Assembly (NCBI GenBank): GCA_964586775.1
Contig: CAZPJD010000184.1
Location: 1-64,000 of the forward strand
Reading direction: 5' to 3'
Length of the DNA: 64,000 nt
Source of the DNA: JADLEX01 sp964586775
GTDB lineage: Bacteria > Lernaellota > Lernaellaia > JACKCT01
The translations under genes were made by a program, and so were the position numbers. The notes beneath the pieces were generated by a model. That model was not told the DNA's origin. It made no database searches and saw nothing but the letters and a program-made list of their open reading frames with translations. Numbering within the stretch: position 1 is the first letter of the stretch; every line of letters starts with the position of its first letter. This document shows, one piece after another, positions 53,794 to 62,680 of the stretch.

Positions 53794-55551
53794 ATGTCCA
53801 AGGATCTGTACGAAATCGGAGAAGCGCCGCCCGTCGGTACCGTGCCGGCGAAGATGCACGCGTGGCTGATTCGGCCCGAGCGATTCGGCGAGCCGACAAA
53901 GGGCTTCGCGAAGGAAGTGGTGGACGTTCCGCCGATCGCCGACGACGAGGTGCTCGTCTACGTGATGGCTGCCGGTGTGAACTACAACAACGTGTGGGCG
54001 GCTCTGGGCGTGCCGGTCAACGTCATCGGCGCGCGCAACAAAGCGGGCGAACCCGAGCCCTTCCACATCGGCGGCTCCGACGCGTCGGGCATCGTCTACA
54101 AGGCCGGCAAGGACGTGAAGAACGTCAAAGTGGGTGACGAGGTCGTCATCCACTGCGGCACGTGGGATCGCAACTGCGCGTGGGTCAAGGCGGGCAACGA
54201 CCCGATGTACAGCCCCACGTTCAAGATCTGGGGTTACGAGACGAACTGGGGCTCGTTCGCGCAGTTCACCAAGGTGCAGGCGCACCAGTGCGCGCCCAAG
54301 CCCCGCCATCTGTCGTGGGAGCAGGCCGGCGCGTATATGCTCGTCGCCGCCACCGCCTACCGTATGCTCCACAACTGGGGCGACAACGCGGTGAAAAAAG
54401 ACGATGTCGCGCTCATCTGGGGCGGCGCGGGCGGCCTCGGCTCGATGGCGATCCAGATCGCCCGCGCGGCCGGCGCGATCCCCATCGCGGTGGTCTCCGC
54501 GGTCGACAAGGTGGAGTTCTGCAAAAAGCTCGGCGCGAAGGGCGTCATCAACCGCAACGACTTCGACCACTGGGGCATGCTGCCGCACTGGAAGGACAAC
54601 GCGGGCTACGCGACCTGGCTTTCCGGCGTTCGCAAGTTCGGCAAGGCCATCTGGGACATCCTCGGCGACAAGCGCGGCGTCAACATCGTCTTCGAGCACC
54701 CCGGCGAGACGACCGTGCCCACCTCGATCTTCGTCGCCGAGACCGGCGGCATGGTCGTCATCTGCGCGGGCACCACGGGGTACAACGCCACGGTCGATCT
54801 GCGTTACCTGTGGATGCGCCAGAAGCGCCTGCAGGGCAGCCACTTCGCCAACGACGATCAGGCGTACGCCGTCAACGATCTCGTGATCCAGGGCAAGGTC
54901 GATCCCTGCCTGTCGCGCACGTTCACGTGGGATCAACTGGCCGAGTGCCACCAGTTGATGTACGAAAACAAGCACCCGCACGGGAACATGGCGATCCTCG
55001 TGGGGGCGAGCGAGTTGGGCAAGGGCGCCACGTCGGAGGTTCCGGTGGGCGATCATCATCACACCGCGCGCAAAGCGCCGACGCCGGTCATCGACCTGTA
55101 CAACGTCGACGACCTGGCCGGCTTCGCGATTCCCGATGACCCGACCCCCGTGGCCGCGGTCTACCATTCGCACCTGCCGACCGTGCCCGTCGACGGCACG
55201 CTGGCCGACGTGGCGCGCAAGATGGTGGACGAGACCGTGCACGCGGTCGTCATCACCGAGGCCGACGGCACCATCGCGGGCGTCGTCAGTCAGACGGACC
55301 TCGTGCTCGCACGTCAGCAGGGCAAGCCCGAGGAGGTGGCGCTTCTGGGCGTTCGCGACTTCATGACGCCCAATCCTCTGACGATCACCAAGACGGACAC
55401 GGTGCAGCACGCGATCACCATGATGACCACGCGGCGCATCCACCGCCTGATCGTCGTCGAAGAAACGGACGGCAAGGCGATCCCCGTCGGCGTGTGCGCG
55501 ATGACCGACATCATCCGCCACATGTTCAAGCTGGGAAAACGCCCGCTCTGA
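53794..55551 (+). CDS. ccr: Crotonyl-CoA carboxylase/reductase fused to a CBS-domain pair
   Basis: A 585-residue protein. Residues 1-435 match crotonyl-CoA carboxylase/reductase, an MDR-fold enzyme that reductively carboxylates crotonyl-CoA to ethylmalonyl-CoA with NADPH and CO2: NYNNVW (63-68), GYETNWGSFAQF, nucleotide-binding IWGGAGGLGSMAIQI (near 208), and QGSHFAN (near 348) with the conserved active-site His. Residues about 450-585 are two CBS motifs (TLADVARKMVDETVHAVV; VRDFMTPNPLTITKTDTV), a Bateman module that binds adenosyl nucleotides. Stand-alone CCRs stop near 430-450. The start is ATG 53794 behind AAGGGGGAAG. Role: ethylmalonyl-CoA pathway or acyl-CoA detoxification; regulation by adenylates is inferred. 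Confidence 0.88.
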   Translation: MSKDLYEIGEAPPVGTVPAKMHAWLIRPERFGEPTKGFAKEVVDVPPIADDEVLVYVMAAGVNYNNVWAALGVPVNVIGARNKAGEPEPFHIGGSDASGIVYKAGKDVKNVKVGDEVVIHCGTWDRNCAWVKAGNDPMYSPTFKIWGYETNWGSFAQFTKVQAHQCAPKPRHLSWEQAGAYMLVAATAYRMLHNWGDNAVKKDDVALIWGGAGGLGSMAIQIARAAGAIPIAVVSAVDKVEFCKKLGAKGVINRNDFDHWGMLPHWKDNAGYATWLSGVRKFGKAIWDILGDKRGVNIVFEHPGETTVPTSIFVAETGGMVVICAGTTGYNATVDLRYLWMRQKRLQGSHFANDDQAYAVNDLVIQGKVDPCLSRTFTWDQLAECHQLMYENKHPHGNMAILVGASELGKGATSEVPVGDHHHTARKAPTPVIDLYNVDDLAGFAIPDDPTPVAAVYHSHLPTVPVDGTLADVARKMVDETVHAVVITEADGTIAGVVSQTDLVLARQQGKPEEVALLGVRDFMTPNPLTITKTDTVQHAITMMTTRRIHRLIVVEETDGKAIPVGVCAMTDIIRHMFKLGKRPL

Positions 55552-55654
55552 TCGAATCGAACAAATCGAACACGCGTCGGCGGGCCTTCGGGTCCGCCGA
55601 TCGTTTTACGCACCGAGGCGTGCGCGCCGCCCGGCGCTGGTGTAAATTCCTCCG

Positions 55655-55804
55655 GTGCACTGCCGAAAATGCCGCATCAAGATGAAGGAAGAGCGCCGGG
55701 TGTTTCACGGGAAACGCAAGTGGATCTGCCCAAAATGTGGTCGCGCGCGGATGCAGAGCGTCGAGAAGCCCGATCGGAAAAAACCCACGCGGGATGATCG
55801 ATGA
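55655..55804 (+). CDS. 49-residue zinc-ribbon protein coupled to rsmG
   Basis: A GTG-started frame coding 49 residues: CRKCRIK near the start and CPKCGRAR in the middle give two CxxC knuckles 22 residues apart, with a very basic body and tail (KEERRVFHGKRKW; KPDRKKPTRDDR). Its TGA overlaps the ATG of rsmG (ATGA), so the two are almost certainly co-translated. No clear Shine-Dalgarno. A nucleic-acid-binding role near rRNA methylation is an inference. Short length lowers confidence, but the Cys spacing and overlap favour a real gene. Confidence 0.6.
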   Translation: MHCRKCRIKMKEERRVFHGKRKWICPKCGRARMQSVEKPDRKKPTRDDR

Positions 55805-56448
55805 CACGCCCGCGCCCACAAAGTTCGTCACGAGCCATATGGAAGGACGAGGGCGACTTCGCGCGCCTGTGGGACGACCTGGCGAGCGTCGCGCCGTTTC
55901 CCGTGCCGCCGAATCTGGGGGCGCCATTCGCGACATACCGCGACGAATTGCTCCGGTTCAACGAGCGCATCAACCTGATTCGCGTGGCGAGCGATCGGGA
56001 GTTCGCGTCGCGCCACCTGCTCGACGCCCTCGCGGGTTTGCCGCTGCTGCCCGATCGAGGCCGCGTGGTCGACATCGGCTCCGGCGCGGGGATTCCCGGC
56101 CTCGTTCTCGCGATCGCGCGGCCCGATCTCGCGTTCACTCTCATTGAGTCGATCGGCAAAAAGGCCGCGTTTCTCGCACATGCGCGTCGCGCACTCAACC
56201 TTGCCAATGTGACCGTGTTCGCGGGCCGGTTCGAGGACGCGACGCCGGGCGACGTCTCGCTCTTCACGGCCCGGGCGGTCGCGGATCCCTCGGCGCTGGT
56301 GCGTCTCGTCCGCGCACGGTCGTCCGCCTCGATTGCGATCTGGACCAGGCCGGGAGCGCTCGAGGTCGATGTCGAAAAGCTGGTTTCTTACCGCCTGCCC
56401 GACGATCCATCGGAACGAGTTGTCGTGCGGATTCCGGCGGCGATGTGA
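55801..56448 (+). CDS. rsmG: 16S rRNA (guanine527-N7)-methyltransferase RsmG
   Basis: A 215-residue GidB/RsmG-family methyltransferase. The SAM-binding motif is VVDIGSGAGIPGLVLAIARPD (residues about 89-109; shown as two overlapping parts, VVDIGSGAGIPG and LVLAIARP), followed by IESIGKKAAFL and a FTARAVADPSALV motif. The N-terminal helix with LLRFNERINLIR is typical. It methylates N7 of G527 in 16S rRNA. The gene is not next to mnmG/parA as in many genomes. Confidence 0.86.
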   Translation: MTRPRPQSSSRAIWKDEGDFARLWDDLASVAPFPVPPNLGAPFATYRDELLRFNERINLIRVASDREFASRHLLDALAGLPLLPDRGRVVDIGSGAGIPGLVLAIARPDLAFTLIESIGKKAAFLAHARRALNLANVTVFAGRFEDATPGDVSLFTARAVADPSALVRLVRARSSASIAIWTRPGALEVDVEKLVSYRLPDDPSERVVVRIPAAM

Positions 56449-56532
56449 TCGCTTTCGGCGACGGTTCGTCGCGGCTTGACTTGGGCGTGCGCGCGGCGAT
56501 CATACCGCCACTTTTCGAGGACTGACCGCGTC

Positions 56533-58908
56533 GTGCCACGCGCCGAATCATCCGGCAGATTTTACATCGCCCTCGCCGTCGCCACCGGCGCGACGCTTGC
56601 GCTGGAGATCGTCCAGACGCGCCTGCTCTCCGTCGTCTCGTGGTACCACTTGGCGTTTTTCGTCATCAGTCTCGCGATGTTCGGCATGACGCTCGGCGCG
56701 CTTTACGTATTCCTGCGCCCCGAACGCTTCGACGCCGCCCGCCTCGACGAGCATCTGTCGCGAAGCGCCTATTTCGCGGCGATCGCCGCGGCCGTGGCAT
56801 GGCTCGATCAGCTCTGCCTCGCGCCCGAGATGGTGCTCTCGGCGAGCGCCGTTGTCGTCTTCGCCCGGCTCGCGATCACCGTGTCGGTGCCGTTCTTTTT
56901 TTCGGGCATCGTCGTCACGCTCGCGCTCACGCGCTCGCCCTTTCCCATTGGACGCACCTACGGCGCGGACCTTGCCGGCGCGGCGCTCGGATGCGTGGCG
57001 GTGATTCCGCTACTCGGCGTGCTCGACGGCCCGAGCACGATCTTTGTCGCCGCGTCGCTCTTCGCCGTGTCGTCGGCGCTTTTCGCGCCCGCGGGAAAAA
57101 GGCGGCGCGGCGTGGTGCTCGCCCTCTTCCTCGTCGCCCTCGCGGTGGTGAACTCGCAGACGCGATTCGGCCTCGACCCCATCATGGTCAAGGGCCAAGC
57201 CGAAAAACGCCACTGGGTCGCCTACGAGCGGTGGAACAGCTTCTCGCGCATCATCGCTTACAAGCCGTGGAACGAATCGCCCAAGATGGTGATGTGGGCC
57301 GCGTCGGACAAGACGCCGACGACGCCGGTCGAGTTCGTGATGATGAATATCGACGGGCTCGCGGGCACGGCGATCTTCAAGATGGCCGGCGATCCCGCGA
57401 ACGTCGATTTTCTTCGTTACGACGTCACGACGCTCGCGCACCACGTACGCCAAGGACGCGCCGCGATCATCGGCGTGGGTGGCGGGCGCGACGTGATGGC
57501 CGCGCTGGCGCTCGGGCACCGCGAGGTGCTGGGCGTCGAACTCAACCCCGCGTTCACCGAGGCGCTCACCGGGCCCTACCGCGAGTTCGCCGGGCTCGCC
57601 GACCACGCGGGGGTGCGTCTCGTGACCGACGAGGCGCGCAGCTACTTCACGCGCGACGACGGCCTATACGACGTGCTTCAGGCGAGCCTGATCGACACGT
57701 GGGCCGCGACCGGCGCGGGGGCCTACAGCCTGTCGGAGAACTCGATCTACACGGTCGAGGCATGGCGCGTCTTTCTGGATCGCCTCACGCCCGGCGGCAT
57801 CTTCACCGTGTCGAGGTGGTATGCGCCGGACCGGCTCGACGAAACCGCGCGGCTGTTGTCGCTCGCAGCGGGGACGCTGCTCGCGCGCGGCGTCGCCGAA
57901 CCGTCGAAGCACATTCTTCTTGCCGCGCACGGACAGGTGGCGACGATCCTCGTCTCGAATGATCCCTTTGCGCCGCGCGACATCGCCCGCTTCACCGCCG
58001 CCTGCGCCGAGATGGGATTCGAGGTCGTGCTCGCGCCGGGGCAAGAGACCACGAGCGAAGCGCTCGCGGCCATTTTGTCGAAGACGAATTACGACGACCT
58101 CGTCACCTATGGCCGGAGCACGCCACTCGACCTGACGCCGCCCACCGACGCGCGCCCGTTTTTCTTCAACCTGCTGCGCCTGTCGCGTCCGTGGGAGATC
58201 GCGTCGTACCTCGGTCGTCCGTCGGGCGTGGTCGCGGGCAATTTGATCGCCACGCTCACGCTCATTGTCATCTTTTTTGTCACGGCAGCGCTGGCGGCGG
58301 CGACGATGATCCTTCCCGCGCGTTTCGCCCCGGCGGGCTCGCCGCGCCCGGGCGCGCGGGCGCTCGCGTACTTCGCGCTGATCGGGCTCGCATTTATGCT
58401 CTCCGAAATCGCCTTCCTTCAGCAGCTCTCGGTGTATCTCGGTCACCCGGTCTATTCGCTCGCGGTGGTGCTGTTCTCGATCATCCTGTTCACGGGGCTC
58501 GGCAGCTTCGCGAGCGATCGGTTCGCGCTGGACACGCCGACGCGCATTCGCACCTTTGCGCTCTTGGTGTCGGGCTATCTGATCGCCATGGCCTGCGCTC
58601 TGCCGCGCCTGACCGCTCACTTCGGCGCGCTGGAGCTCGCGGGCCGGATCGGGCTATGCGTCGCCGTGCTGGCCCCCGCGGGGCTGTTGATGGGTCAGGC
58701 GTTTCCCGCGGGGATGCGGTGGGCACGTCGCGGGCTCGCGGCCGGCAACGACCCGACGCCCTGGCTGTGGGCTGTCAACGGCGCGGCGGGCGTGGTGGCG
58801 AGCGCCGCCGCGGTGATGATCTCCATCGCGTTCGGAATCACGACGACGATGATCGCGGGCGCGGCGTGTTACGCGTCGATCGCGTTCGTGGTGAGATCGG
58901 ATCCCTGA
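56533..58908 (+). CDS. Membrane protein with spermidine-synthase-like domain
   Basis: A 791-residue protein. N-terminal membrane helices (about 15-225), a spermidine-synthase-like Rossmann domain (about 225-540) with IIGVGGGRDVMAALAL and EVLGVELNPAF, and C-terminal helices (about 560-791) with MLSEIAFLQQLSVYLGHP and GLLMGQAFPAGMRWAR. The last two blocks are typical of membrane-embedded spermine/spermidine synthase-like proteins. The true substrate of such fused proteins is unknown. GTG 56533 with GAGGA upstream is the likeliest start. Confidence 0.8.
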   Translation: MPRAESSGRFYIALAVATGATLALEIVQTRLLSVVSWYHLAFFVISLAMFGMTLGALYVFLRPERFDAARLDEHLSRSAYFAAIAAAVAWLDQLCLAPEMVLSASAVVVFARLAITVSVPFFFSGIVVTLALTRSPFPIGRTYGADLAGAALGCVAVIPLLGVLDGPSTIFVAASLFAVSSALFAPAGKRRRGVVLALFLVALAVVNSQTRFGLDPIMVKGQAEKRHWVAYERWNSFSRIIAYKPWNESPKMVMWAASDKTPTTPVEFVMMNIDGLAGTAIFKMAGDPANVDFLRYDVTTLAHHVRQGRAAIIGVGGGRDVMAALALGHREVLGVELNPAFTEALTGPYREFAGLADHAGVRLVTDEARSYFTRDDGLYDVLQASLIDTWAATGAGAYSLSENSIYTVEAWRVFLDRLTPGGIFTVSRWYAPDRLDETARLLSLAAGTLLARGVAEPSKHILLAAHGQVATILVSNDPFAPRDIARFTAACAEMGFEVVLAPGQETTSEALAAILSKTNYDDLVTYGRSTPLDLTPPTDARPFFFNLLRLSRPWEIASYLGRPSGVVAGNLIATLTLIVIFFVTAALAAATMILPARFAPAGSPRPGARALAYFALIGLAFMLSEIAFLQQLSVYLGHPVYSLAVVLFSIILFTGLGSFASDRFALDTPTRIRTFALLVSGYLIAMACALPRLTAHFGALELAGRIGLCVAVLAPAGLLMGQAFPAGMRWARRGLAAGNDPTPWLWAVNGAAGVVASAAAVMISIAFGITTTMIAGAACYASIAFVVRSDP

Positions 58909-58991
58909 CCGCTGGTGGCCGCTTTTCATTTCGAAGTTGGCCCCTATAATGGCCAAACGGCTCCGTGACCGGAAGGGATAAAGGTGCCGCG

Positions 58992-60425
58992 ATGCTGCTT
59001 CGACTTCGGATCAAAGGGTTCAAGAATCTCGCTGACGCGGAGATCCGTTTCGGACCGCTCACTTGCTTCGTCGGCCCGAACGGTGCAGGGAAATCCAACA
59101 TATTTGACGCGATCCGGCTACTCAAGCACCTCGCGGACTACGAGATCATGGCAGCGGTCGAATCGATTCGGAACGCGTCGCGGCCGTCGTTTCGACTGCG
59201 CGACCTACTCTGGAATCCCGGAGTCAACTCCAAGATCTTGTTTGAGGCGGACATGATCGCTCCTCTATCCGTCGAAGACGACTTTGGAGTTGAGTGTAAG
59301 CCGAAGGCGAATTTCCTACGCTATGTTCTGGAATTGAGGTACGATCAGAACCCGGAGAAACTCACCGTTGAGCGGGAACAATTGTCGCCGCTCCAAATCA
59401 GCGAAGCCGCGAAACTCCTGGGTTTCGAACACTCGGGGGCGTTTAGAAAAAGCGCTCTCACGACTCCCCGTCGGCGCGGACCATTTATTTCGACGGATGA
59501 AACGACGAAGGACCGGCCGGGGATTCAGCTTCACCAAGATGGCGGCAGTCGCGGGCGTGCCATCCCGGTGGGTCGCTCGCCTCGAACGGTCGTTGGCGGG
59601 ACAAATGCGGCGGAATTTCCCACTGTTCTCGCGGCGCGTCGGGAAATGGCGTCGTGGCGGATTTTCCAACTGGAGCCATCGGTCATGCGTTCGCCGGATC
59701 CGATCGGCGGCGAAGATCGCATCGACGAACGAGGCGCGCATCTTGCCGCCGCCATCGAACGTCTACGGGCCGCTGAGACAGGCGATGGGCGCATCCTTCA
59801 AACGATATCCAATCGGCTGGGTCAACTGCTACCGGAGGTTCGATCGATACGGATCGAGCGGGACGAGCGAGTGCAAAGGTTGTCGCTAATGATGAAAATC
59901 AAGGGATGCGAACACGAACTTGGCCCCATGTCACTATCCGATGGTACGTTACGTTTCTTGGTGCTCGCGACCTTGGCGGAAGACCCAGAGGCGTCCGGAG
60001 TGGTGTGCATGGAGGAGCCCGAGAACGGAGTTCACCCGAGCCGAGTGCCCGTCATGTGCGAACTGCTGAGGGATTTGTGCGTCGATCCGAAAGAGGAGGT
60101 CAACGAGGACAACCCCTTGCGGCAGGTTATCGTTAATACTCATTCCCCTGATGTCGTGAGTGAGTTCGACTACTCCGAGATCCTGTTCGTGCGATCAGTG
60201 GACAGTTTTCAGGGAATCATCGCAAAGGTGTTTCCGGTCGACGATGGCAAAGAACGATCATCTTGGCGACTGAAATATCGACGTGAACTGCGCGGCGTGC
60301 CCTTGCGCGAAGTGATTGACTATATCGGAGGCACGCAGAGACGCCGCGCTCGTCTGGCCGACGAAAAGACGGGTGACCTAAAACATCGAAAAATGAAAAC
60401 CACGCTGGATCTACCGCTGGGATGA
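58992..60425 (+). CDS. AAA ATPase (AAA_15/AAA_21 type) of a two-gene module
   Basis: A 477-residue SMC/ABC-like ATPase. It starts LLRLRIKGFKNLADAEIRFG and has Walker A GPNGAGKSN (28-36), a signature-like LSDGTLRFL, Walker B VVCMEEPENGVHP (near 336), and an H-loop region VIVNTHSPD near 380. This is the form used in OLD-, PARIS- and Abi-type defence ATPases, but unlike OLD it has no fused Toprim part. Its stop overlaps the start of the next gene as ATGA. Role in phage defence inferred from architecture and pairing. Confidence 0.82.
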   Translation: MLLRLRIKGFKNLADAEIRFGPLTCFVGPNGAGKSNIFDAIRLLKHLADYEIMAAVESIRNASRPSFRLRDLLWNPGVNSKILFEADMIAPLSVEDDFGVECKPKANFLRYVLELRYDQNPEKLTVEREQLSPLQISEAAKLLGFEHSGAFRKSALTTPRRRGPFISTDETTKDRPGIQLHQDGGSRGRAIPVGRSPRTVVGGTNAAEFPTVLAARREMASWRIFQLEPSVMRSPDPIGGEDRIDERGAHLAAAIERLRAAETGDGRILQTISNRLGQLLPEVRSIRIERDERVQRLSLMMKIKGCEHELGPMSLSDGTLRFLVLATLAEDPEASGVVCMEEPENGVHPSRVPVMCELLRDLCVDPKEEVNEDNPLRQVIVNTHSPDVVSEFDYSEILFVRSVDSFQGIIAKVFPVDDGKERSSWRLKYRRELRGVPLREVIDYIGGTQRRRARLADEKTGDLKHRKMKTTLDLPLG

Positions 60426-61039
60426 GTGACTTTCGACCACTTCGTTATGTGTTGATCGCTGATGGATCATCGGATCGTCTGCTCGCGCCGATCATCGATT
60501 GGACATTGCGCATGGCAGATTCGAAAGCTCGACTCGAGATTGAGCCAGGGTATGTTTTTGAGCGAAAACATCGCTCAATTTCTGAAGTAATTTCTGAGGT
60601 TAGAGAACATTATTTCCCAGATGTCATTTTTGTGCATCGCGATGCTGAAAACTTGCGGTGGGACGAACGCGCGCGGGAAATCCCCGTTGCTGACGATTTG
60701 ATCCCTGTTATTCCGGTGCGCATGATCGAAACGTGGCTATTGTGCGACGAAAAAGCCATTCGAGGCGCTGCGGACAATCCGAACGGAACGGCCCCGCTCG
60801 ATCTTCCCAGATTGAATGATTTGGAGTCCGTCCAAAATTCAAAGCAGGTACTTGAGGATAAGCTTCGCTTGGCGACGGAGTTGAACGCACGCAGACGCGC
60901 GAAATTCAAGGTGAACCGCGCCATACACCGGTTGGTCGAACTGATCGAAGATTTCAGTCCTTTGTCCGCCTTGCCCGCCTTTTCCCGATTTCAGGTTGAC
61001 GTCCGACGGTTTCTGGAGAATCTGAAGAGCTTGGAGTAA
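60422..61039 (+). CDS. Toprim-like (DUF4276/RloB-type) partner of the AAA ATPase
   Basis: A 205-residue protein with a Toprim-like plan: strand plus acidic loop LIADGSSDRLLAPI (11-24), a second strand with VIFVHRDAENL (68-78), then VRMIETWLLCDE (99-110). These are the positions of the acidic metal-binding residues in DUF4276/RloB/DUF4435-type proteins. Base composition is lower in GC than surrounding genes. Four-base overlap with the ATPase. I would call it the effector nuclease of the pair by analogy with AriB of PARIS, but sequence similarity is only at motif level. Confidence 0.62.
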   Translation: MSDFRPLRYVLIADGSSDRLLAPIIDWTLRMADSKARLEIEPGYVFERKHRSISEVISEVREHYFPDVIFVHRDAENLRWDERAREIPVADDLIPVIPVRMIETWLLCDEKAIRGAADNPNGTAPLDLPRLNDLESVQNSKQVLEDKLRLATELNARRRAKFKVNRAIHRLVELIEDFSPLSALPAFSRFQVDVRRFLENLKSLE

Positions 61040-61066
61040 CCATCCGAAACCGAACCGGGACAAGGC

Positions 61067-61729
61067 TCAGTTCGTCGCCGCGACCTCGGACGCTTTTTTC
61101 GCCTCGTGATCGGCCACCGCCGCGTTCACATCGGCCTGGATCTTCGACGACAGGATCTTCGTCGCGGCGCTCATCGCGGTGACGACCGATTCGGGCGTGT
61201 GCGTTTCGACGGGGTGCGTCTCGCGGTAATTGCGCTGGAAGAGCACGGTCTTCTTGCCGCCCTGATGCGCCATGAGGATCACGCGCATCTGCAGCACGGA
61301 AAACCACGTGTCGTTGTCGTCCTTCTCATAGATCTCGTCGATGATGCCCTCGATCTCGTAGTCGGGATTGATCGAGCTGCGCACGTCCACCACCGCGCGA
61401 TACTGCTTGCCGTCGATCATGTCGCGCACGAGCAGGTCGGCGATCATGTCGCCCGGGTTCACGATCCACAGGTGGTATTCGTAGGGTTTGCGTTTGCGCT
61501 TGCTCGTCGAATACAGGATCTTTTGCGACTGGTACGACGGCGCGACCTGGAACGACCCCACGCGCACGACGACATCGTCCAGAGTCGGACCCGACACGGC
61601 GGGCGGGTTGTATTCGAGCTGGTAGTAGAACTTTTCCTGATAGTCGCGCGTCACGTTGAAGCAGCCCGCTGAGAACGCGGCGAGCGCGAGGGCGGCGGCG
61701 AGCGAAACGGTCGCGGGGAAATTTCTCAT
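61067..61729 (-). CDS. ABC-transport auxiliary lipoprotein (PqiC/MlaE-associated)
   Basis: A 220-residue lipoprotein with lipobox FSAGC (Cys23). FYYQLEY and VVVRVGSFQVAPSYQSQKILYS are typical of the ABC-transport auxiliary family found with MCE systems (PqiC-like). It overlaps the mlaD stop by four bases and ends the mlaE-mlaF-mlaD operon. Probably an outer-membrane or periplasmic part of the lipid-transport path. Confidence 0.8.
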   Translation of the reverse strand: MRNFPATVSLAAALALAAFSAGCFNVTRDYQEKFYYQLEYNPPAVSGPTLDDVVVRVGSFQVAPSYQSQKILYSTSKRKRKPYEYHLWIVNPGDMIADLLVRDMIDGKQYRAVVDVRSSINPDYEIEGIIDEIYEKDDNDTWFSVLQMRVILMAHQGGKKTVLFQRNYRETHPVETHTPESVVTAMSAATKILSSKIQADVNAAVADHEAKKASEVAATN

Positions 61730-62658
61730 TTGGGCTTCTCCTCGTCGGCAAGGCCGCGCGGCGACACCACGCGCTCCGGCGGCGGCTCGGAGAGCAGCGT
61801 CTGCGCCGGGTCCTCGCTGATTTTTTCGGTGATGCGCGCGAGGTTGTCGGTGGTGCGTCGCAGGTTGATGAGCACCGCGGCCATCTCATTGTCCATGCGG
61901 TCGATGATGTCGTTGAGGTTCGAAACCGCCAGATCGACGCCTTGGAATGTCTGCGCGAGATTCACGGACTCGATCTGCTTCGTCAGGCTCTGCACGAGAA
62001 TGCGAAGCTGCGCGAGCGCCTGCTCCATCTCCACGATGGAGTTCTCCGTTTCCTTCTTCTCGGCCAGATAACGCACCCGCTCCGCCGTGCCCGCGAGCGC
62101 CTCGAGCAGCCGGTCGATCTTGGGATCGTTCATGCGCCCCGAGATGGCCACGAAGCTGCCCTTGACCTCGTCGCTGATGCCTTCGAAATCGACGCCCATC
62201 ACTTTTTCGTAAACGTTTTGCACGGCGGCGAAGAGTTCCGCCGTGGACGACGCGCGACCGGGCAGGTATTCGTGCGAAGGCTTGAACGCGATCTCGATCG
62301 GCGCGGATTCGGGCGCGCGCGTGATTTCGACGAACTTCATACCCGTGATGCCGGCCATGGCGAGCTGCGCGCGCATGTCGGGCTCGGCCTGCATGGTCTT
62401 GTCGGTCTCCATGACGACCTCGATCATGCGGCCGTCCGGCGCGACCTTGATGTCCTTGACCGCCCCGACCACGACGCCCATGAACTTCACGGGCGAGCCG
62501 ACCTCGAGCCCCTGCACCGTCTCGTCGAAGTACGTGACGTAAAGGCGCGTCTCCGACAGGAACTTCGACGCCCCTAGCCAGATCAGCGCGCCGACGAGGA
62601 TCAGCGTTCCGCCGATGACGAAAAGTCCCACTTTGAATTTGTGCGCTTCGGTCGACAT
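61726..62658 (-). CDS. mlaD: MlaD/MCE-domain lipid-binding protein
   Basis: A 310-residue protein with one N-terminal membrane helix (about 9-29), a single MCE domain (about 35-115: VTYFDETVQGLEVGSPVKFMGVVVG as two blocks FDETVQGLEVGSPV and FMGVVVGAV), and a long helical C-terminus with coiled-coil character (ENSIVEMEQALAQL). MlaD hexamers sit on the MlaFE transporter and bind phospholipid. Longer than E. coli MlaD, in line with forms that reach across the periplasm. Overlaps the lipoprotein gene. Confidence 0.88.
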   Translation of the reverse strand: MSTEAHKFKVGLFVIGGTLILVGALIWLGASKFLSETRLYVTYFDETVQGLEVGSPVKFMGVVVGAVKDIKVAPDGRMIEVVMETDKTMQAEPDMRAQLAMAGITGMKFVEITRAPESAPIEIAFKPSHEYLPGRASSTAELFAAVQNVYEKVMGVDFEGISDEVKGSFVAISGRMNDPKIDRLLEALAGTAERVRYLAEKKETENSIVEMEQALAQLRILVQSLTKQIESVNLAQTFQGVDLAVSNLNDIIDRMDNEMAAVLINLRRTTDNLARITEKISEDPAQTLLSEPPPERVVSPRGLADEEKPK

Positions 62659-62680
62659 GCGCTCTCCCGATCCCCCGGTT

